Virus record (IMG/VR): IMGVR_UViG_3300023500_000032
Coordinates: 1 to 22,590 of that record
DNA length: 22,590 bases
Strand: one strand, 5' to 3'
Source of the DNA: a virus
Positions within the stretch are counted from its first letter, which is position 1. Every line of letters starts with the position of its first letter. Of this stretch, positions 1 to 4,736 are shown piece after piece. The notes under the pieces were generated by a model, which was not told the origin of the DNA, did not search any database, and saw only the letters and a list, made by a program, of their open reading frames with translations. The position numbers and the translations under genes are program-made.

Positions 1-686
1 TGCGATTGAACAATGTCCGTCTGCACATTTTCCAGCCACTTGAATCTGAACCCAGCCCAGCTTTGCTCAGCCATAATTTGAAAACATGCATCAACACCAT
101 AACCAGCATTAACAGCCTTATGTAATTCTCTACCTACTCCGTCAATAGCAGTTTGTGTATTTGCCGCACGTTTTGTTTTTCTAACTTGTAGCCAATCATC
201 AAGAAGCTGTTTTTTAGGTAGCGCAGGGAAAGAATCATAATTTATGCTTCCGCTTCTATTCTTTCCTTCTTTCCTTCTTTCATTCTTTCCTTCTTCTTCT
301 GTGGTCATCTGTTGGTCGCTTGTTGGTCGCTTGTTGGTCGCTTGCTGGTCATCTGTTGGACTTTTTGTTGGTCGCTTATCTTGATAATCAGCCCATTTTG
401 CTATGGTGCATATAGAGAATCTGTTGGTCGTTTTGATGGTCAATTCATTCGTTGATGTAAGCTTGCTTAGCGATGTTCGTATTTGTCTTTCTGATAAGTT
501 TAAATCTAAAGCAAGCTGTTTTCTGCCAATAATTAAAGAGCCTTTTGGTAAATCATAACCTCTATATCTTGATGGCTTAAAGTTGGCATTAAGTAATAGA
601 TGTAGAAACAAGCGCACTGTGTTGCCGTCTGTGTACCATTCCCAAAGCTTTATTTTTCGCGAAAGTTTTATAAATGAATTATCCAT
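1..686 (-). CDS. Replication initiator-like protein with N-terminal winged helix, partial (C-terminus beyond window)
   Basis: The reading frame is open from ATG at 686 to the left edge (228 residues seen). I translated it from the minus strand. Residues 1-110 look like a helix-turn-helix/winged-helix domain of the phage replisome-organizer type: they begin MDNSFIKLSRKIKLWEWY and include GRKQLALDLNLSERQIRTSL, a good recognition-helix pattern. A low-complexity polar linker follows (Q, T, K, E rich, about residues 104-147), then a second folded part with conserved Trp residues (DDWLQVRK, QSWAGFRFKW). This N-terminal DNA-binding domain, flexible linker and C-terminal domain is the plan of lambda O-type initiators, which bind origin iterons and recruit the helicase loader. 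The start overlaps the stop of the preceding gene (TAATG), implying coupled translation. The linker is encoded by an 11-bp repeat array (see 301-375). Function is inferred from domain pattern and context; a helicase loader, if present, lies left of the window. Confidence 0.75.
   Translation of the reverse strand, partial: MDNSFIKLSRKIKLWEWYTDGNTVRLFLHLLLNANFKPSRYRGYDLPKGSLIIGRKQLALDLNLSERQIRTSLSKLTSTNELTIKTTNRFSICTIAKWADYQDKRPTKSPTDDQQATNKRPTSDQQMTTEEEGKNERRKEGKNRSGSINYDSFPALPKKQLLDDWLQVRKTKRAANTQTAIDGVGRELHKAVNAGYGVDACFQIMAEQSWAGFRFKWLENVQTDIVQS
247..301. other. Strand-asymmetric pyrimidine/purine tract next to the iterons
   Basis: About 55 bp that are nearly all C and T on the plus strand (repeats of CTTTCCTTCTTTC), hence nearly all purine on the coding minus strand, where they encode a Glu/Lys/Arg-rich stretch (EEEGKNERRKEGKN). 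It directly adjoins the iteron array. In lambda ori a purine/pyrimidine-asymmetric, easily melted segment lies next to the iterons, so this is a candidate DNA-unwinding element. It could also simply encode a charged linker. Confidence 0.45.
301..375. repeat. Array of 11-bp iteron-like repeats inside the initiator gene (candidate replication origin)
   Basis: Seven units based on YTGGTCRY start at 301, 312, 323, 334, 345, 356 and 368, so spacing is 11 bp except for one 12-bp step. Three consecutive units and the last one contain exactly TTGGTCGC; the others are degenerate (GTGGTCAT, CTGGTCAT, TTGGACTT). Two more related units lie at 424 (TTGGTCGT) and 436 (ATGGTCAA). Because 11 is not a multiple of 3, the encoded peptide does not repeat at the unit length, which suggests the DNA rather than the protein is being conserved. 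Lambda and related phages place origin iterons in the middle of the initiator gene, as here. Confidence 0.6.
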
Positions 687-814
687 TATTTTCTAGCTTT
701 ATCAAAAAGCTTTGCGCACTCGATCACTAAGTAATCATCACAGCAATGAGCTTGCATAAGCTTTAATAACTCAATTTTTGGGTCTCGTGTTTGGGGTTTT
801 ACGGTTTTATACAT
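686..814 (-). CDS. Small protein of unknown function (42 aa) upstream of the initiator
   Basis: The ATG at 814 is preceded by AGGAG five bases upstream; a longer in-frame start at 883 lacks such a site, so 814 is preferred. The product starts MYKTVKPQTRDPKIELLK and ends FDKARK. It holds adjacent cysteines (HCCDD) and is mostly helical-looking, with no recognised domain. It overlaps the initiator by one base of TAATG, so the two are co-translated, and both lie directly downstream of the promoter at 896-923. A role linked to replication control is possible from position only. Confidence 0.6.
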   Translation of the reverse strand: MYKTVKPQTRDPKIELLKLMQAHCCDDYLVIECAKLFDKARK

Positions 815-895
815 TGGAACTCCTCGGACAGATTTATTCTTGGAACGGTAGGGGAGCAACCCCCCACCTATATCTACGTCCAAGAAGATTACGCT

Positions 896-923
896 ATTAT
901 AGCATCAATTCAGCTTATTTCAA
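896..923 (-). promoter_or_regulatory. Consensus-like sigma70 promoter reading left toward the initiator genes
   Basis: On the minus strand -35 TTGAAA (923-918), a 16-bp spacer, and -10 TATAAT (901-896), extended by TGC immediately upstream. Transcription would start near 889 and read the 42-aa gene and the initiator. The -10 sits in a near-palindrome GCTATAATAGC. The -35 overlaps the 3' end of the upstream gene (stop at 917-915). Between start site and gene is a G/C-rich imperfect hairpin (847-868) with an unpaired A/C in the stem, of unknown role. Confidence 0.6.
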
Positions 924-1160
924 CGACTTAAAAACAGAGTGCCATATATTATCATCGCTGATTGACTCTATTTTATACACCGTATCAGCGTTGGAAATGG
1001 CACAACCGTAATTGTCCTCCAATCTGTTCAACATTCGGTAAGCTGTACCTTCACTGCCCAATACTTTAGCTAGCTCTTTAATCGTTGCACCTTTAATCAG
1101 TAACAGGAGGGCATTGCTTAGTTTTGCATCTGCTTCTTGTAAATATGCTTTTTTAGTCAT
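915..1160 (-). CDS. Small helix-turn-helix-like protein (81 aa)
   Basis: ATG at 1160, preceded by GGGGAAG; the stop of the upstream gene overlaps the start by eight bases (ATGACTAA). A longer frame to 1220 exists but would overlap the upstream gene much further and lacks a better site. The sequence KLSNALLLLIKGATIKELAKVLGSEGTAYRMLNRLE resembles a winged helix: two helices, a turn, then a recognition-type helix rich in Arg/Asn, with a short strand pair after it (CAISNADTVYKIES). A DNA-binding role, perhaps in early gene control, is inferred. No family is recognised with certainty. Confidence 0.7.
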   Translation of the reverse strand: MTKKAYLQEADAKLSNALLLLIKGATIKELAKVLGSEGTAYRMLNRLEDNYGCAISNADTVYKIESISDDNIWHSVFKSLK

Positions 1161-1674
1161 TTTCTTCCCCTTTTTGTATTTCGTGCGCGTCCATGATTGC
1201 AGCTGTCTTATCAATAGCACTTCTCACATCATGTTTTGAACCTTTGCCCCAAAAGGCTATACGTGGTATGTATCGTTCACTATCTACTACTCTTGTGCAA
1301 TTCTTATCAAGCCAATCGAGTCTTTGTCGGTCTGTTATTTCATTATCACTAAGCCTACGCACGCTTGATGGGTGTGGCTCTTGCTTTAAGGCATCTACCA
1401 TATTTGCATGTATTTTCTCACGTTCTTTTGTCCAAAAGTTCCCATGCTCACTATCAACTAAGTTTATATAACTCTCTGTCATAGCTCTCGCTGCATTGTA
1501 TAATTGACTGTTAGGCTCTGGCTTCTCTGCTTGTTCGTAGTCGGCTATTGCTTGCACAAGCAGATTGATAGCATTCACATGTGATGACTTACCCATTCTA
1601 TGCGCGCGAGGGGCAAACGCTTGAAGAAAATCCAACGCCTGCTGCATTGCTTCTTTTACTGTTTGTTTACTCAT
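1153..1674 (-). CDS. Phage protein of unknown function (173 aa)
   Basis: The start ATG at 1674 (a GTG lies one codon upstream) follows AAGGTG with about eight bases spacing. The N-terminal half is helical (EAMQQALDFLQAF, NAINLLVQAIADYEQ) and the C-terminal part contains RQRLDWLDKN, a short motif common in phage proteins of this sort that carry a Trp-Leu-Asp helix. Ends ...EIQKGEEND. No catalytic motif was found. It is the fifth gene of the leftward early operon and its stop overlaps the start of the HTH-like gene. Confidence 0.75.
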   Translation of the reverse strand: MSKQTVKEAMQQALDFLQAFAPRAHRMGKSSHVNAINLLVQAIADYEQAEKPEPNSQLYNAARAMTESYINLVDSEHGNFWTKEREKIHANMVDALKQEPHPSSVRRLSDNEITDRQRLDWLDKNCTRVVDSERYIPRIAFWGKGSKHDVRSAIDKTAAIMDAHEIQKGEEND

Positions 1675-1687
1675 CACTCACCACCTT

Positions 1688-1837
1688 TTATTTCAGCCAT
1701 TCAAAGCTCCCATCTGTTGTATATTGTGCGGCGTGGTGTTCGACTGCTTGTTGCTGCATACTTGTAATGTCTGACAACATACCAATCCACAAACCGAACA
1801 ATATTCCCACCATGATACACGATATATAATTACTCAT
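1688..1837 (-). CDS. Small single-TM membrane protein (49 aa)
   Basis: ATG at 1837 with AAGGAG eight bases upstream; the start overlaps the stop of the preceding gene by ATGA. Residues 4-22 (YISCIMVGILFGLWIGML) form one hydrophobic segment, followed by a soluble tail with QQQAVEHHAAQYTTDG ending FEWLK. Similar short phage proteins with an N-terminal TM and a HHAA tail are common in early operons, without known function. The good ribosome site and the coupling support it as real. Confidence 0.65.
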   Translation of the reverse strand: MSNYISCIMVGILFGLWIGMLSDITSMQQQAVEHHAAQYTTDGSFEWLK

Positions 1838-1986
1838 TTAAAGGACTCCTTAGCTTTTAAAAAATCCGCAGGGGTCATTTTAGAGATATACGTTACGAAT
1901 GCTGAATCATGCAGACGTATATCGGCTTCATTTAGCTTCTTTCCAACGTAGTCAATTAGCTCCCTGCCGCTAATCTCTTTATTCAT
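1834..1986 (-). CDS. Small protein of unknown function (50 aa)
   Basis: ATG at 1986 overlaps the stop of the upstream gene (TGATG) and its own stop overlaps the next start (ATGA), so it lies seamlessly in the leftward operon. The peptide begins MNKEISGRELIDYVGKKL and ends FLKAKESFK; it is charged and probably helical, with no recognisable motif. The tight packing on both sides is the main evidence that it is a gene. Confidence 0.6.
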   Translation of the reverse strand: MNKEISGRELIDYVGKKLNEADIRLHDSAFVTYISKMTPADFLKAKESFK

Positions 1987-2315
1987 CACTCACCCCCAAT
2001 ATTCATATAGTCTGCCAGAGTGTCGTGGTCAAAATCATCAATGCCAACGCCACGGTTTTTATCGAATATAAATGTGATACCAGCGTTGTAGACTTCCATA
2101 GCTTCATCATCACCTGCTTCTTCACGAATCAATGCACGCACTGCTTCCAAGTCAGGCTGCCCGATAATCGTAATTTCTTCAATCTCAAAACCCGCATCTA
2201 TGGCGGGTGATGTAGGTGTTTCGGTCTCCCTTTTCCAAGTGCGTATATTCGCTTCCAGCTTGATAGTCATCTCGCATTGACATGCTTCTATATATACTTT
2301 AAATTTCTTTTTCAT
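1986..2315 (-). CDS. Phage protein of unknown function (109 aa)
   Basis: ATG at 2315 follows AAAAGGGG with six bases spacing. The product is acidic, with a short N-terminal strand region (KKKFKVYIEACQCEMTIKLEA) and a central IEEITIIGQ strand, then helices. No motif points to an activity. It is second in the leftward operon, two genes downstream of the control region. Its ribosome site is a perfect ten-base match to the complement of the loop of the putative small RNA at 2737-2817. Confidence 0.75.
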   Translation of the reverse strand: MKKKFKVYIEACQCEMTIKLEANIRTWKRETETPTSPAIDAGFEIEEITIIGQPDLEAVRALIREEAGDDEAMEVYNAGITFIFDKNRGVGIDDFDHDTLADYMNIGGE

Positions 2316-2316
2316 T

Positions 2317-2631
2317 TCATACCCCTTTTAGCTCTAAAATTGCAACAAGCAAGGCTTCGCGTGTGTCTACTGATTGTGATACTTTGCGATAACATGCGTG
2401 CATTGAGTCGTGTTGCTCCCACACTTTGCATCTATACCAGATCAAGCATTCAATCCATTGTTCTGCGTTTGTTAGAGGATCGAATACCTCCTCATTTCCA
2501 GAAGCGTCGCAATAGCAAACCTCCTTATAAGAAAAAACTTGTGTCCTTATAAAGACTATTTTTCCCATAGCTTCCGCAATCTTCTTTAATGCCTCGGCTT
2601 TATGCTCTTTTAAGTATTGTTTATCTTTCAT
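2317..2631 (-). CDS. Phage ABA-sandwich-like protein (104 aa), first gene of the leftward early operon
   Basis: ATG at 2631, preceded by an AAAAGGGG ribosome site. The C-terminal half has the layout of the phage ABA sandwich domain: FDPLTNAEQWIECL, then a strand segment (YRKVSQSV) and a terminal TREALLVAILEL helix. Such domains occur in many small early proteins of Gram-negative phages and have no assigned function. N-terminal helix KEHKAEALKKIAEAMGK is charged. The domain call rests on pattern only and needs a profile search. Confidence 0.7.
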   Translation of the reverse strand: MKDKQYLKEHKAEALKKIAEAMGKIVFIRTQVFSYKEVCYCDASGNEEVFDPLTNAEQWIECLIWYRCKVWEQHDSMHACYRKVSQSVDTREALLVAILELKGV

Positions 2632-2668
2632 ATTGTCGCCCCTTTTTTGTACTGCTTACCTGCGCATT

Positions 2669-2695
2669 CTTGCATAATATGAAAGATGATGCAAG
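2669..2695. promoter_or_regulatory. 27-bp imperfect inverted repeat, candidate operator of the leftward operon
   Basis: Arms CTTGCAT and ATGCAAG enclose 13 bp, with partial further pairing (AT at the next positions). It lies 38-64 bp before the first leftward ATG, where an operator for the leftward promoter would be expected, and contains the only -10-like hexamer there. It could instead be a hairpin in the mRNA leader. The binding protein is not known. Confidence 0.4.
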
Positions 2696-2736
2696 CTTTA
2701 TTTTGCACTTATTTATTTTTAATGTTATGGTGCGTC

Positions 2737-2817
2737 TGTCGCGGGCGAGTTACCCCTTTTCTCGCCACGACACTCCCCTTGAGGATGCCTTAAAAAGCAT
2801 CCTCTTTCTTTTTATAT
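2737..2817 (+). ncRNA. Candidate small RNA with pyrimidine-rich anti-SD loop and its own terminator
   Basis: A hairpin of TGTCG/CGACA plus GGCGAG/CTCGCC (2737-2772, small internal loop) presents an 11-base loop TTACCCCTTTT. It is followed at once by an intrinsic terminator. Upstream, TTGCAC (2703-2708), 17 bp, and TATGGT (2726-2731) with extended -10 TG would start transcription near 2738, exactly at the hairpin. The loop contains TACCCCTTTT, the perfect complement of the ribosome site of the gene starting at 2315; CCCCTTTT is also complementary to sites at 2631 and 1160. The -35 is weak, so the promoter is uncertain. Confidence 0.45.
2781..2817 (+). terminator. Intrinsic terminator, rightward
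   Basis: Perfect 8-bp stem GAGGATGC/GCATCCTC with loop CTTAAAAA, followed by TTTCTTTTTATAT. The T tract follows the hairpin only on the plus strand, so it stops rightward transcripts. No protein gene precedes it on that strand, which is the main argument that a short RNA is made here. Confidence 0.8.
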
Positions 2818-2861
2818 ATCATAAATTTGCTTTTTTATTTAATAGCGTTAGAGTTCGCTTC

Positions 2862-2937
2862 ACCAGTCCTCGCGAGGGTTGTAAGCCTCCTTTTTGGAGC
2901 TGCCCTCAAACTGATTGGCTTATATGCGAAGACTGGT
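2862..2937. other. Strongly folded element with possible pseudoknot
   Basis: An outer 12-bp stem pairs 2862-2873 with 2926-2937 (ACCAGTCCTCGC with GCGAAGACTGGT, one mismatch). Inside it, GAGGG (2874-2878) can pair with CCCTC (2903-2907), TAAGCC (2882-2887) with GGCTTA (2917-2922), and CTCC/GGAG (2887-2899) closes a T5 loop. The first two pairings cross, which would be a pseudoknot. The strand is undecided, since no terminator or clear promoter adjoins it. It might be a structured RNA, a protein-binding DNA site or a recombination site. Confidence 0.5.
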
Positions 2938-3077
2938 AATCAAGCATATAGTAAAACAAGTTCAATAGTTTGTTTGTGGCATTCTCTATTAACCAAAAAA
3001 ATGCAGCAATCAGGGAAGGCTTATTAAACTGGGTGCTTGAGTAGTATCAATTTTATTTATGCAAAGCTACATCATTA

Positions 3078-3095
3078 TAAATTCAACTGAATTTA
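3078..3095. promoter_or_regulatory. 18-bp palindromic operator candidate
   Basis: TAAATTCA, AC, TGAATTTA: eight-base arms in perfect inverted order with a two-base centre. Its right arm covers the -35 box of the rightward promoter, the classic position for a dimeric repressor that blocks RNA polymerase. No repressor gene is in the window to pair with it. Confidence 0.6.
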
Positions 3096-3120
3096 CAGCG
3101 TTATAATCAACATCTACAAT
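3092..3120 (+). promoter_or_regulatory. Rightward early promoter
   Basis: -35 TTTACA (3092-3097), 17-bp spacer, -10 TACAAT (3115-3120), each one mismatch from sigma70 consensus. The predicted start near 3127 leaves a leader of about 20 bases with AAGGGAG before the ATG at 3147. It would drive the whole rightward operon through the recombination genes. Confidence 0.7.
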
Positions 3121-3146
3121 ATGGTATATAAACAAGGGAGATTTAT

Positions 3147-3332
3147 ATGGAAGCAATTACATTAGAAAAAGTAAAATACGCGAAATGCAAGTGTTGCGGC
3201 AGGGGTTTTCCGAAGGCACATTGGATTTTGCCAACTCGTGAAGAGAAAATGTCAAAAGCAGCACATATAGATAAATTCGAGGCGAACAATAATACACTGT
3301 GTAAGCCTTGCATTTATATTAAACTTGCATAA
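3147..3332 (+). CDS. Small CX2C/CX2C putative zinc-binding protein, copy 1 (61 aa)
   Basis: First gene of the rightward operon, ATG six bases after AAGGGAG. Two cysteine pairs, C14-X2-C17 (within CKCCGRGF) and C52-X2-C55 (CKPC), would make one zinc knuckle-type site; the 34 residues between are basic and polar (HWILPTREEKMSKAAHIDKF). No family is recognised. A nearly identical copy lies at 3996-4181. Being the first product after the early promoter, a role in host takeover or regulation is possible, but nothing in the sequence proves this. Confidence 0.7.
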   Translation: MEAITLEKVKYAKCKCCGRGFPKAHWILPTREEKMSKAAHIDKFEANNNTLCKPCIYIKLA

Positions 3333-3389
3333 TCTGCAATAAGGTGTAAGCTTGGCGATATGAAAAAGGGGGATTGATATGAAGAATGA
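3147..3389 (+). repeat. Direct repeat, copy 1 (243 bp)
   Basis: Contains the whole CX2C gene, a 46-bp intergenic leader and the first codons (MKNE) of the next gene. Matched throughout, with scattered substitutions, by 3996-4238; the offset is a constant 849 bp. The leader in both copies contains a five-codon minigene (Met-Lys-Lys-Gly-Asp) whose codons include the ribosome site and whose stop is one base before the downstream ATG. Confidence 0.85.
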
Positions 3390-3993
3390 GAGATTTAAGC
3401 ATGATTTTTTAGATGGAAATGGCAAAGTAGATGCAAGGCATCACAAAAATGGTGGTGGTATTGTCGCATTATCTGCGAGTGTTCATGTTAAAGCATTTGT
3501 CGGAAAAAACGCGGCTGTTTCACAATTTTCAGTTGTCGGTGAATTCGGTGTAATCAATGGCGGTGTAATCAGGGGCGGTTTAATCTGGGGTGGTGAAATC
3601 AATGGCGGTGTAATCAATGGAGGTGAAATCTGGGGCGGTGTAATCAATGGCGGTGTAATCAGGGGCGGTTTAATCTGGGGTGGTGAAATCAATGGCGGTG
3701 TAATCAATGGAGGTGAAATCTGGGGCGGTGTAATCTGGGATGGTGAAATCAGGGGTGGTGTAATCTGGAATGGTGCGGTTGTTAAAGTTTCCCCGATCGT
3801 GTTAATCGGCGGTAAATACACATTAACAGCCATTGATTGCGATATAAAGATTGGGTGCAAGATTGCTAAATGTGAGTGGTGGCTAAGAGCGACTAGAAAA
3901 CAAATAGATGAAATTGAAAATGGCGCATCAAAACATTTTAAAGCTATAAAATTGGCAGCAAAGCTCATTAAAGAGCTTCAAAAACAGGGGTAA
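3379..3993 (+). CDS. Beta-solenoid pentapeptide-like repeat protein of phages (204 aa)
   Basis: ATG follows AAAAAGGGGG. Residues 1-57 contain loosely repeated short strands (VALSASVHVKAFVGKNAAV) like hexapeptide-type phage proteins. Residues 58-132 are 15 uninterrupted five-residue units of the form (V/E/L)-I-(N/R/W)-G-G. These suggest a beta-solenoid with a regular Ile stack and Gly turns, though they are not the classic A(D/N)LXX pentapeptide. The C-terminal 70 residues (PIVLIGGKYTLTAIDCDIKIGC, then a basic helical tail with CEWW) resemble the conserved end of a widespread phage repeat protein family of unknown function. Those relatives usually show V-x-G-N/D-A-x-V repeats. Known pentapeptide proteins can mimic DNA, but no such role is shown here. 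Confidence 0.8.
   Translation: MKNERFKHDFLDGNGKVDARHHKNGGGIVALSASVHVKAFVGKNAAVSQFSVVGEFGVINGGVIRGGLIWGGEINGGVINGGEIWGGVINGGVIRGGLIWGGEINGGVINGGEIWGGVIWDGEIRGGVIWNGAVVKVSPIVLIGGKYTLTAIDCDIKIGCKIAKCEWWLRATRKQIDEIENGASKHFKAIKLAAKLIKELQKQG
3550..3729 (+). repeat. Two identical 90-bp tandem units within the repeat protein gene
   Basis: 3550-3639 and 3640-3729 appear identical base for base; each encodes six five-residue units (VINGG, VIRGG, LIWGG, EINGG, VINGG, EIWGG). Three diverged 15-bp units follow to 3774. Perfect identity, including synonymous positions, implies a recent duplication, so the number of copies probably varies among relatives. Confidence 0.9.
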
Positions 3994-3995
3994 AA

Positions 3996-4181
3996 ATGAA
4001 ATCAATTACATTAGATAAAGTAAAATATGGCAAATGCAAGTGTTGCGGAAGAGGTTTTCCAAAGGCTCATTGGGTTTTGCCGACGCACGAAGAGAAAATG
4101 TCAAAAGCAGCACATATAGATAAATTCGAGGCTAACAATAATACACTGTGTAAGCCTTGCATTTATATTAAACTTGCATAA
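3996..4181 (+). CDS. Small CX2C/CX2C putative zinc-binding protein, copy 2 (61 aa)
   Basis: Differs from the copy at 3147-3332 at only a few residues (for example KSITLDKVKYGK and WVLPTHEEK); C14, C17, C52 and C55 are kept, and the last 29 residues are identical. This pattern suggests both copies are functional. It starts two bases after the stop of the repeat protein gene with AGGGG as ribosome site. As for copy 1, function is unknown. Confidence 0.7.
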   Translation: MKSITLDKVKYGKCKCCGRGFPKAHWVLPTHEEKMSKAAHIDKFEANNNTLCKPCIYIKLA

Positions 4182-4238
4182 TCTGCAACAATGTGTAAGC
4201 TTGGCGATATGAAAAAGGGGGATTGATATGAAGAATGA
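3996..4238 (+). repeat. Direct repeat, copy 2 (243 bp)
   Basis: Second copy of 3147-3389 (see there). Homologous recombination between the two would remove 849 bp, including the beta-solenoid gene and one CX2C gene, and leave an intact joint between the remaining CX2C gene and the gene at 4228. Confidence 0.85.
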
Positions 4239-4428
4239 AGGTCTAATGCTGTTCTATAATAAAGCGGCAATCAATAGTAAGAACTATGCGCAACTTGGAC
4301 GGGTTTTGAAATGCACTGAAGCATCAAGAATGAATAGAACACAAAAAGACAATGTTATTAACAGCGTTAATATGCAACGCCGCGTTATTCGGTGGAAGAA
4401 AGTATTATTTGAGGGGGACACTGTATGA
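4228..4428 (+). CDS. Small basic protein of unknown function (66 aa)
   Basis: ATG preceded by AAAAAGGGGG in the duplicated leader; the first four residues are the same as those of the beta-solenoid protein because the duplication extends into the coding region. The remainder is basic (RRVIRWKKVLFEG) and unrelated. Its stop overlaps the next start by ATGA. No domain was recognised. Confidence 0.7.
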   Translation: MKNEGLMLFYNKAAINSKNYAQLGRVLKCTEASRMNRTQKDNVINSVNMQRRVIRWKKVLFEGDTV

Positions 4429-4736
4429 GTAATAATATGAAAGACGCTATTGAGAGAATGCGAGAGCTTGCCGATGGTGCATTCCCAGAAAAGGGTAATT
4501 ATGGATTATGTCGTGAAATGAGTCCCTATCCGATTATGGTTTCAAACTTAGCTTTAGGATGGGCTAAGCATAGTGGCAGTGAATGCTATCCAATCCCTGC
4601 GAGCAGCCATGGATACTCCGCTATTGATGAATACTCACGGAACATGGATCTATGGCGAGGTGAGCAGGGAAGATTGCGAAGAGAGCTATGCTCTTATATC
4701 GCTGATAAATTAGAGAAAGCAGTCGACAAGTTATGA
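4425..4736 (+). CDS. Phage protein of unknown function (103 aa)
   Basis: Coupled to the previous gene by ATGA and to the next by ATGA. It has the flavour of small phage early proteins: an N-terminal helix (MKDAIERMRELADGAF), a Gly/Ser/Pro-rich middle (SECYPIPASSHGYSAIDEY) and a C-terminal basic helix (LRRELCSYIADKLEKAV). It has single cysteines but no paired motif. Activity is not predictable. Confidence 0.75.
   Translation: MSNNMKDAIERMRELADGAFPEKGNYGLCREMSPYPIMVSNLALGWAKHSGSECYPIPASSHGYSAIDEYSRNMDLWRGEQGRLRRELCSYIADKLEKAVDKL

Larger units (their letters stand above)
2632..3146. other. Gene-free control region between divergent early operons (515 bp)
   Basis: No open frame here has a ribosome site or protein-like composition. 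From left to right it holds a 27-bp inverted repeat (2669-2695), a candidate small RNA with intrinsic terminator (2737-2817), a second strongly folded element (2862-2937), and the rightward promoter with an 18-bp palindrome (3078-3120). I found no clear leftward promoter for the genes ending at 2631; the best candidate -10 (TATTAT on the minus strand, within the inverted repeat) lacks a convincing -35. Confidence 0.7.

Noticed and set aside
301-375. Short regularly spaced repeats, CRISPR-like at first glance
   Set aside because: Units of about 8-11 bp with spacers of 3 bp cannot be a CRISPR array, and they lie within an open coding frame.
686-883. 65-aa version of the small gene before the initiator
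   Set aside because: The ATG at 814 has AGGAG at proper spacing; the added N-terminus would be read through a hairpin region and lacks a site.
915-1220. Longer start for the HTH-like protein (101 aa)
   Set aside because: The extra 20 residues overlap the upstream gene's coding region, and the ATG at 1160 has a good ribosome site and the usual overlap.
2862-2937. A tRNA gene or a known self-cleaving ribozyme
   Set aside because: No T-loop, D-loop or anticodon arm pattern, and by eye no match to the conserved residues of HDV-like or pistol ribozymes.
2589-3027. Two plus-strand frames (116 and 66 aa) in the control region
   Set aside because: They lack ribosome sites, have odd composition, and cross the terminator and the folded element; the first also overlaps a leftward gene.
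3550-3774. Repeat block read as a CRISPR or non-coding satellite
   Set aside because: A continuous plus-strand frame with conserved ends and a ribosome site runs through it; the repeats are 15-bp codon multiples.
3483-3968. 161-aa minus-strand frame rich in Pro/Ile
   Set aside because: It is the antisense of the Gly/Ile repeats, has no ribosome site and runs against the operon.
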